Source: Acidobacteriota bacterium (GTDB lineage: Bacteria; Acidobacteriota; Vicinamibacteria; Vicinamibacterales; CAVVIG01). From it: a stretch of DNA of 6,912 nucleotides. The notes below the pieces were generated by a model. The model made no database searches. It saw nothing but the letters and a program-made list of their open reading frames with translations, and was not told the origin of the DNA. Shown piece by piece: positions 1 to 4,843 of the stretch (position 1 is its first letter; every line of letters starts with the position of its first letter). The DNA is taken from contig QHWF01000806.1 in assembly GCA_003222455.1 (NCBI GenBank), positions 1 through 6,912 on the forward strand, written 5' to 3'. A program made the translations under genes and the position numbers.

Positions 1-14
1 TCAGCGGCCGGGGT

Positions 15-44
15 CCCCACCGCGCGTTTTTCAGCGCAGTGGGG
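15..44. repeat. GC-rich hairpin upstream of the first gene
   Basis: CCCCAC at 15-20 pairs with GTGGGG at 39-44. After one mismatch, GCGC at 22-25 pairs with GCGC at 34-37, leaving a T-rich loop. The T run lies inside the loop rather than after the stem, so this is not a classical intrinsic terminator. It could be the tail of an upstream transcription unit or a dispersed palindrome. No gene is visible in 1-117 apart from the short start-like stub at 71-100 described in the findings. Confidence 0.45.
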
Positions 45-117
45 TGGAGCGGGGATGCATCGCCGGCCGAATGCAGCTGGACTTTCACCACGGGCTGCTG
101 GAGATTGCAGGTCACCT

Positions 118-531
118 ATGCGCACCATGATCCCCGTCGCGGCGGCGCTCGCGTTTGCCTCGCTCGCGGCCGCGCAGGAAGCGCCGCCGAAAAAACCGTC
201 CACCATCACGCTGAGCGGCTGCGTTCAGAAGAGCGACAGTTCGCCCAATCAGTTCACGCTCGCCGACGGGGCTGAGATCTACCGGCTCACCGGAATGGAC
301 GTGCGCCAGTTTTTCGGGCGCCGCGTGCTGGTGGTGGGAGGCGCTCCGCGACGGCTGAAGATTGCCGGCGGCCTGAAGCCCTCGGCAAACGTCGCCGGCC
401 AGGCCGGCGCGATGGATCCGGCCCGGGCCGCGACGGCGGTGCACGACGGCGCCACGGTCAACGGCACCGGCCCCGAGATCGAGCTGCGCGTCCGCTCGAT
501 CAAACCGATCGACGGATCGTGTGCGCCCTAG
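118..531 (+). CDS. small exported protein of unknown function with an SGCVQ motif
   Basis: This encodes a 137-residue protein. I chose the ATG at 118 because it places a signal peptide at the very N-terminus: MRTM, then a hydrophobic run of alanines, leucine and phenylalanine to about residue 20, with cleavage likely after LAAA before QEAPPKK. The ATG at 127 would also work. An upstream ATG at 55 would add a non-hydrophobic arginine-rich leader and is less likely. A weak AGG lies at 109-111 and a GGAG at 100-103. The mature part begins with ITLSGCVQ, then FTLADGAEIYRLTGMDVR, a basic GRRVLVVGG strand, and a QAGAMDPARAA segment. It resembles small secreted acidobacterial proteins, possibly OB-fold-like, whose function is unknown. 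Its single mature-part cysteine pair (SGCVQ and C-terminal SCAP) could form a disulfide. It converges on the zinc-ribbon gene. Confidence 0.8.
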   Translation: MRTMIPVAAALAFASLAAAQEAPPKKPSTITLSGCVQKSDSSPNQFTLADGAEIYRLTGMDVRQFFGRRVLVVGGAPRRLKIAGGLKPSANVAGQAGAMDPARAATAVHDGATVNGTGPEIELRVRSIKPIDGSCAP

Positions 532-601
532 ACATCTTCTAAAGCCCAGAGTCGTTGCACGTGAGACAAGTTTTCGGTGGGTTCGGCTTTAGAAGCTGTC
601 T
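530..601. repeat. 17-bp inverted repeat with a 38-nt loop, starting at the stop codon of the first gene
   Basis: The left arm at 530-546 (AGACATCTTCTAAAGCC) is the reverse complement of 585-601 at 16 of 17 positions. The only mismatch is T535 against C596. The left arm begins inside the TAG stop codon (529-531). There is no T tract after the stem, so an ordinary terminator is doubtful. The flanks read CTAG on the left and TTAG on the right, so a miniature transposable element is one possible origin. Confidence 0.75.
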
Positions 602-606
602 TAGTT

Positions 607-623
607 GCGGCCCGAAGGGCCGC
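607..623. repeat. perfect 7-bp GC hairpin with a GAA loop
   Basis: GCGGCCC at 607-613 pairs perfectly with GGGCCGC at 617-623 around GAA. It sits between two longer inverted repeats. No T tract follows it. A similar pair of palindromes lies inside the peptidase gene at 6721-6749. Confidence 0.7.
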
Positions 624-626
624 CTG

Positions 627-690
627 GTAACGAAGATTCGCCGCCGCCAAGGCTCGGTTTTACTCGGGGTTCAAGGCGAAGCTTCGTTAC
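627..690. repeat. 16-bp inverted repeat with a 32-nt loop
   Basis: GTAACGAAGATTCGCC at 627-642 is the reverse complement of 675-690 at 15 of 16 positions (mismatch A636 against G681). The right arm contains the perfect palindrome CGAAGCTTCG at 677-686, and the left arm has the near-palindrome CGAAGATTCG at 631-640. Together with its neighbours it fills the gap between two convergent genes. Confidence 0.75.
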
Positions 691-696
691 TGGGCT

Positions 697-731
697 AAAG
701 AAACGACGAGGGCCGGCGCTCGAACCGGCCC
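697..731 (-). terminator. intrinsic terminator-like hairpin for the zinc-ribbon gene
   Basis: Read on the minus strand, GGGCCGG (731-725) pairs with CCGGCCC (716-710) around an 8-nt loop TTCGAGCG. A T-rich tail TCGTCGTTTCTTT follows. It lies 36 bases past the zinc-ribbon stop codon, the expected place and orientation. The tail is interrupted by C and G, so termination strength is uncertain. Confidence 0.55.
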
Positions 732-767
732 GGGACGACGGTCTGGAGGCGTTGAAGGTGAGGCGAA

Positions 768-908
768 TTATTCCGGGGAGATCGACGTCTTCCCGCACTC
801 GTCGCAGCGCAGATAAATAACCGGCAGTGATTCAGACCGTCCGATGACTTTTGCGCTCGGCACACCACACCGTGGACAGATAATACCCGAGGTCGACCGT
901 TTTGCCAT
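768..908 (-). CDS. 46-residue zinc-ribbon protein
   Basis: This short gene reads MAKRSTSGIICPRCG at its start and LRCDECGKTSISPE at its end. It has two CxxC knuckles, CPRC at residues 11-14 and CDEC at residues 35-38, spaced as expected for one four-cysteine zinc ribbon. The linker is mostly beta-like. The ATG at 906-908 is preceded by AAGGAG with a 6-base spacer, the clearest ribosome binding site in the window. A terminator-like hairpin follows the TAA stop. The protein is small, basic at the N-terminus and lacks a signal peptide, so it is probably cytoplasmic. Such ribbons often bind nucleic acid or a partner protein, but I do not recognise the family and assign no function. It lies just downstream of the permease remnant in the same direction and probably has its own promoter. 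Confidence 0.8.
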   Translation of the reverse strand: MAKRSTSGIICPRCGVPSAKVIGRSESLPVIYLRCDECGKTSISPE

Positions 909-914
909 GGAAGA

Positions 915-920
915 CTCCTT
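915..920 (-). promoter_or_regulatory. strong Shine-Dalgarno site for the zinc-ribbon gene
   Basis: The minus strand reads AAGGAG six bases before the ATG at 906-908. This decides the start codon and supports the short frame as a real gene. Confidence 0.8.
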
Positions 921-921
921 A

Positions 922-955
922 CACCCTTTAGACTATACGACCTTGCCAAAGGGTG
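922..955 (-). promoter_or_regulatory. 8-bp inverted repeat flanking a -10-like box, possible operator
   Basis: CACCCTTT at 922-929 and AAAGGGTG at 948-955 are perfect inverted repeats separated by 18 bases. Between them the minus strand reads TATAGT (937-932), a fair match to a sigma70 -10 hexamer. It is placed so that transcription would start near 925, just before the zinc-ribbon ribosome binding site. No good -35 is visible 17 bases upstream. The repeat could be a repressor site, or a leader hairpin if transcription comes from further upstream. Confidence 0.4.
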
Positions 956-965
956 CACGGATTGT

Positions 966-1604
966 TCAGGTTTCCGGCTGAGGTCGCAGTACCCGGCTGG
1001 CAACCGCATAGCGCCGGCCGTAGGTCACGTACACGGCGAGACCGATCCCTAGCCAGATCACCAGCCGCTCCCACGTTGCTGCCGGCAACCCGGCCATTTG
1101 AGCCAGACAAATCGCCGCGCCCGCCAGCGGTACGAATGGGACCGCCGGCGTCCGGAATGGGCGTGACGCCTCAGGCGCTACTCGTCTCAAGATCATCACG
1201 CCAATACAAACGAGGACAAAAGCCAGGAGTGTCCCGATGCTTACCAGCTGCCCGAGCACGCCAATCGGAGTCAGACCGGATACCAGGCCGATGATCGTTC
1301 CGGTGAGAATCGTGCTCAGATGCGGCGTGTGGAATTTCGGGTGCACCGCCGAGAACATCGAGGGCAGCAGGCCATCGCGGCTCATCGAGTAGAAGATCCG
1401 GGTCTGCGCCAGCAAGGTCACGAGCATCGTGCTGAACAGCCCGAAGAGCGCTGCCACTTTGATCACCGGACTCAGCCACGTGAGGCCGGTCGCATCGATG
1501 CCCACGGCCAGCGGATCGGCCACGTTCAGTTGCTGATACGGCACGATGCCGAGCAGCACGATTGCGACGAGCACGTAAATGACGGTGCAGATAGCCAGTG
1601 ATCC
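966..1604 (-). pseudogene. 3' fragment of an APC-family amino-acid permease gene
   Basis: The translated 212 residues match the C-terminal half of cationic-amino-acid-transporter-like APC permeases. They begin at GSLAICTVIYV, a helix normally in the middle of the protein. Further recognisable pieces are a helix ending in AQTRIFYSMSRDGLLP, a helix near LSTILTGTIIGLVSGL, a helix ending in MILRR, the loop RPFRTPAVPFVPL, and a last helix before TYGRR. About six membrane segments remain, whereas intact members have around 12 and roughly 450-500 residues. The frame stays open to an ATG at 1677-1679, directly preceded by a stop, but those first 25 residues (MPDVRRDDGG onward) do not resemble the family and are antisense to the cupin remnant. 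The 5' half of the gene is therefore missing. The retained part has no frameshift or stop, so the loss looks recent or the junction is an assembly artefact. A functional half-permease is unlikely. Confidence 0.8.
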
Positions 1605-1754
1605 GAAGTGACGGTCGATGGCGTGGCGCAGGTCGCTGGACCCGGCGTTGCCGCCATCGTCCCGTCGAACGTCCGGCATTCAGTGAAAGCCATCACCGAT
1701 GGAAAGGCCATCGTCGTGGACTATCCTCTTCGTCCCCACGAACCCCAGCCTTGA
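1605..1754 (+). pseudogene. 3' fragment of a cupin-domain protein gene
   Basis: The plus strand here reads EVTVDGVAQVAGPG, then AAIVPSNVRHSVKAITDG, then KAIVVDYPLRPHEPQP and a TGA stop at 1752-1754. This is the typical end of a small single-domain cupin: a VDG turn, a GPG turn, the second cupin motif with PSNVxHSV supplying a metal-ligand histidine, and a final strand with a DYPLRP tail. The first cupin motif with its two histidines and glutamate is absent. The frame is closed by TGA at 1599-1601 immediately upstream, and no start codon or ribosome site fits. The fragment is about 50 codons of an expected roughly 110. It is therefore a truncated remnant whose 5' end stops where the permease remnant begins on the other strand. 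It converges on the TPR/TonB-C gene. Confidence 0.72.
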
Positions 1755-1774
1755 CAGCGATCGGCATGCCGCAG

Positions 1775-2671
1775 TCAGTCTTTCTGCGGCGCGTTCGGTG
1801 TGACGGTGATCTGGATCGCCTTGCGATACTTGACCGGGACGCCGTTGACAGTCGCCGGCTGGTAATGCCAGTTCTTCGTCGCCGCGAGCGCCAGTTTGTC
1901 GTACTGAGGTGCGATCGCCTGCGGCATCGTTGCCGATTCGACGTCGCCGTTCTCATCAACGACGACTTCGAGCACTCCGTGCTTTCCGATTAGGGTCTTT
2001 CCCGGAAACGCCGGCAACTCCTGTTGCCTGACGATTGGCGGCACGATATCGGTGTTCGCGCTCGTATACACCGCCGGCACTATCGGCCCCGGCGCCAGCG
2101 CACTCGCGGCGATCGCGCCGGCTGGTGTGGGCGACGACGGGAGTGGCGGCGTGGCGAGTGCGCTCTCTGCGAGATCACGGAACCCCGACGCAAGCGTCCG
2201 GAGATCCGACAGCGGCGGCTGCGCGGCCGTCGCCTGCAGGTCGGGATCGGCCATGAGTCCGAGCGTCTGGTTGAACAGGCTGGCGGCCGCAGCAAATTCC
2301 TTTCGATCGAACTGGGCTTTTGCCTGCGTATACCACTGCTGAACGATGGCCGGCATCGTCTTGCGGCGGACGTCCGTGAATGCCGCGCGCACACGAGGCG
2401 ACACGTCGGAGCTCGGGCGGTACGTCGGATCGCGGCTGATGACGGCCCCGATGGCGGTCTCGGCCTCCGCCGCCCGCCCCAGCGCCAGCAGGCAGAGCGC
2501 ACGATACTGCTCGGTCGCTTTGATGTCTTCCGCGGTCCGATTGGCCGGCAGACTATCGAGGATCTTCAGCGCGTCCTCGTATGCCGCCGACGCGTACAGC
2601 TCGCGGGCCGTCACGAACGACCCCTCTCCCGCGGACGCCAACATCATGGCGATGAGCAGGACGAGGGTCAT
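1775..2671 (-). CDS. exported TPR protein with a C-terminal TonB-C domain
   Basis: This encodes a 298-residue protein. Residues 1-14 are a short hydrophobic signal sequence ending near LASAGEG. Helical repeats with TPR character follow: about 18-40 (ARELYASAAYEDALKILDSL), 51-80 (YRALCLLALGRAAEAETAI, then DPTYRPSSDVSPRV) and 105-145 (YTQAKAQFDRKEFAAAASLF). A Pro/Ala-rich linker spans about 173-205. Residues about 210-292 form a TonB-C domain, with GVLEVVVDENGDVESA, a LALAATKNWHYQPATVNG segment and a closing PVKYRKAIQITV strand. The linker is short and lacks the long Pro-Lys stretches of a classical energy transducer, and no ExbB/ExbD genes are seen. A structural or protein-binding role in the periplasm is more likely than energising transport. 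Its ATG overlaps the stop of the upstream pseudokinase gene (ATGA, 2668-2671), indicating translational coupling and joint function. Confidence 0.85.
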   Translation of the reverse strand: MTLVLLIAMMLASAGEGSFVTARELYASAAYEDALKILDSLPANRTAEDIKATEQYRALCLLALGRAAEAETAIGAVISRDPTYRPSSDVSPRVRAAFTDVRRKTMPAIVQQWYTQAKAQFDRKEFAAAASLFNQTLGLMADPDLQATAAQPPLSDLRTLASGFRDLAESALATPPLPSSPTPAGAIAASALAPGPIVPAVYTSANTDIVPPIVRQQELPAFPGKTLIGKHGVLEVVVDENGDVESATMPQAIAPQYDKLALAATKNWHYQPATVNGVPVKYRKAIQITVTPNAPQKD

Positions 2672-4680
2672 GGCTGCCTTCTCATGTCCACGCTCAAGCG
2701 CGCGGGCGCTTTGAGCGAGACGCTCATCGCGTGCCGCTGCTCACCGAGCTCCGGGTGCCGGAACACGATCTCATGCGGGCCGATGGGCAGCGACAGGTTG
2801 CCGATTGGCGTGTCCCCAACTTTCTCCCCATCGATCGAAACTTCGGCCCATGGCTCGGCGTTCAACGAGACCGTGCCTTGCGGCCACTCGATCCGGACGG
2901 GCGCTCCCTTGCCGGGCAGTACCTGGACTGAAGTGGCGCGATATCCGAGGGTATCGCTCACCACTTCCAGTTCGTGGCGGCCGGCCGGCACCACAATCCG
3001 GTCGTTCCGGCTGGTACCGAGCGCCTTCCCGTGCTCGCGGACCTCCACGTCCACCGGCGCGGCCACCGTGACCCAGCCGGAGAGCGGTGCGGCTGGCGAT
3101 CCGGCCATCGGCGCCAGAAGCGAAGCCGTTGGCGACGCTTCGACGGCGACCGTCTGGTTCACGGTGCTCGCTGGCGCAGCCTTCGTCAGTTCGATGAACT
3201 GCGATGTCTGAGTGCCGGCCGAGACGTTGACATCGACTGTTCGTGGCTCGCCAATCCCTCGGAGCTCGATGCTGTGCGGTCCCGGCTGCAGCGTCAGCGT
3301 GACCGGCGTCAGGCCCCGACCTTGCCGATCCACGAACACCTGCGCGCCTGGGGGGTTGCTGGCGACATTCAGCGTTCCCGTCCGCACCGCGGGCTCCGAT
3401 GCCGAGAAGAAGCTGCGCCCTCCGTAAGTACCCGCCGCCACCAGACCCGCGACCACGACGGCAGCCACCGTGAGCCGAACCCACGGTTTTCTCTCCGCGG
3501 ATTCCTCCGCGCGGTCTTCGGAGACCGCGTCGTCGAAGGCGGTGTCGGCCAGATCGACGGAGGACGATTCGGTGACCGGAGGCGGCACCATCCGCGGAGC
3601 GAGGGTCAGCAGCGGTGTCGGCGCGGCAATCGCCTTCAACGGCGCCGGCGACGGCGCCATGTGCGCCTCGCGTGCGCCCGCGGGCTTTGGATCCGGAAAG
3701 CTTACCGCCGTCTTTTGTATCGCCGGCGTGACGACAATTGCAGGTTCGGGAGAGCGCATCAAGGACTTTGCGTCGGTGATGATCCTCGATTCCGGCTTGG
3801 CCATCCGCTCGGCTGTCCCGCTGCCGGTTGCCGCGGGAAGGATTTTTTCCAGATCGGCGCGCGCTTCACAGGCCGAGGCGAACGAATGCCGGGAATCGAG
3901 TTGGAGCGCGCGGCCGATCCATTCACGCAGCCCGTGCGACAACGGCTCGTCGCCGCCTCGTGCCGAAATCGCCGTCGCCGAAGCCAGGACATCGCCAAGG
4001 CGCGCGGGAATCTCGTCGTCGGTCAGCAGGCGTCCGAGGACGAGCGACAGCGCGACCATGCCCAGTTGCGTGACGTCGGTGCGATGATCGAATTTCGCCG
4101 GGCCCGCCGCTGCCGGCGCGGGTGGCAGCGCAATCCGCAACTGTTTCCAGTAACGCTCCGGCGAGTAGCGCAGCTGCTCCAGCGCCGCACCCAATACGTA
4201 CTCCACGACGACGGCACGGGCGTTCGCCGTGACGATGACACGTTCGGGGCCGATGGCACCGTGCGCGACATCGCGCGCACTTTCGTGCAGCGCGGCGACC
4301 GCCGAGACGATCTGTTGAATCAGGCGCTGTGCCGCGTTGATGTCGATCGTGACCGGGCGCCTGTCATTCGGGGCCAGAAGGTGGGAGAGTCGCACGCCGC
4401 GCGTGAACCCGGACACCACCGCCAGGGCGGCGGAGGGCTCGCTGAGGCGGTCGATGCTGCGAACAGGGGCGAACGCATCGTGCCGGAAACTGGCGAGACG
4501 GCTCGCTCGCTCTCGCAGCGCAAACTCGAATGACGGAACCGTGGTCAGCTCACGCCGGAGGCACAACAACTCAATCGGGTCGCCGCCCGCGTGGGTGATG
4601 CGACGACGCTCACCGAGACCGTCCCGAAAATTGTTCAAATTGTTCGCCGGCGGCACGTGCGGAGCGACAGCCCGATCCAT
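2668..4680 (-). CDS. transmembrane pseudokinase with periplasmic PEGA-type domains
   Basis: This encodes a 670-residue protein with three parts. Residues about 20-280 have the shape of a Ser/Thr kinase domain: a degenerate N-lobe, then LIQQIVSAVAALHESARDVAHG leading into the catalytic loop, and the alpha-F segment HRTDVTQLGMVALSLVLGRL at 199-218. The key residues are gone. The HRDxKxxN loop reads HGAIGPER (140-147), so the catalytic Asp is Ala142; the DFG triplet reads EYV (160-162); no glycine-rich loop is evident. A Pro/Ala-rich linker covers about 310-395. One membrane helix lies at about 401-420 after ERKPWVR. The periplasmic part has a clear PEGA domain at 435-498 (GTLNVASNPPGAQVFVDRQG, then TPVTLTLQPGPHSIEL) and two further PEGA-like units at about 534-598 and 600-668 (AEVSIDGEKVGDTPIGNLSL). 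Active relatives are receptor kinases; this one probably signals or scaffolds without phosphotransfer. The ATG at 4678-4680 has a GGGGG ten bases upstream. It is the first gene of a two-gene operon. Confidence 0.85.
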   Translation of the reverse strand: MDRAVAPHVPPANNLNNFRDGLGERRRITHAGGDPIELLCLRRELTTVPSFEFALRERASRLASFRHDAFAPVRSIDRLSEPSAALAVVSGFTRGVRLSHLLAPNDRRPVTIDINAAQRLIQQIVSAVAALHESARDVAHGAIGPERVIVTANARAVVVEYVLGAALEQLRYSPERYWKQLRIALPPAPAAAGPAKFDHRTDVTQLGMVALSLVLGRLLTDDEIPARLGDVLASATAISARGGDEPLSHGLREWIGRALQLDSRHSFASACEARADLEKILPAATGSGTAERMAKPESRIITDAKSLMRSPEPAIVVTPAIQKTAVSFPDPKPAGAREAHMAPSPAPLKAIAAPTPLLTLAPRMVPPPVTESSSVDLADTAFDDAVSEDRAEESAERKPWVRLTVAAVVVAGLVAAGTYGGRSFFSASEPAVRTGTLNVASNPPGAQVFVDRQGRGLTPVTLTLQPGPHSIELRGIGEPRTVDVNVSAGTQTSQFIELTKAAPASTVNQTVAVEASPTASLLAPMAGSPAAPLSGWVTVAAPVDVEVREHGKALGTSRNDRIVVPAGRHELEVVSDTLGYRATSVQVLPGKGAPVRIEWPQGTVSLNAEPWAEVSIDGEKVGDTPIGNLSLPIGPHEIVFRHPELGEQRHAMSVSLKAPARLSVDMRRQP

Positions 4681-4843
4681 ATTGTGGGTTCCCCCAGACA
4701 GAGGCGCCCACTGCGCGAACTGTGCCGTTCGTCACGACACGGCTTGCCGCGAACAACTCGTTGATTCAGGGAGCTTTCTGACCCTCTCCGCCATGCCGCG
4801 ACAGACCGGCAATTACACGACCGGCGGGTGACCGACCATTCTG
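4681..4843. other. intergenic region upstream of the pseudokinase operon
   Basis: This gap of 163 bases follows the peptidase stop and leads into the pseudokinase. It should hold the operon promoter if the operon is not read through from the peptidase. I found no convincing -35/-10 pair on the minus strand and no strong terminator hairpin. It contains a direct repeat GACCGGC at 4804-4810 and 4819-4825 (15-base period), and a weak 5-bp hairpin GCCGT/ACGGC at 4724-4728 and 4739-4743. Confidence 0.4.

Noticed and set aside
703..805. Possible tRNA on the minus strand, with GGTTCGAGC like a T arm and CGACGAG/CTCGTCG like an acceptor stem
   Set aside because: The span of about 100 bases overlaps the zinc-ribbon gene, the T loop would have 8 bases, and no D arm or anticodon arm can be formed. 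The TTCGA loop is better explained by the terminator hairpin.
605..820. Open frame of 71 codons on the plus strand starting RPEGPPGNED
   Set aside because: It runs through the inverted repeats and the terminator, lacks a ribosome site, and is probably a by-product of the repeat sequence.
695..1009. Open frame of 104 codons on the minus strand
   Set aside because: It covers the zinc-ribbon gene in another frame. The zinc-ribbon frame has the ribosome binding site and the paired CxxC motifs.
1605..1679. N-terminal extension of the permease frame to the ATG at 1677-1679
   Set aside because: The 25 residues do not look like a permease, and the same bases read as a cupin C-terminus on the other strand.
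2024..3211. Open frame of 395 codons on the plus strand
   Set aside because: It is antisense to the TPR/TonB-C gene and the end of the pseudokinase gene, and its composition is that of a shadow frame.
2974..4533. Long open frame of 519 codons on the plus strand
   Set aside because: It is antisense to the pseudokinase gene, arginine-rich with no recognisable domain, and is explained by high GC at third codon positions.
4804..4825. Direct repeat GACCGGC as the start of a repeat array
   Set aside because: Only two 7-base copies exist, so it is not a CRISPR or iteron array.
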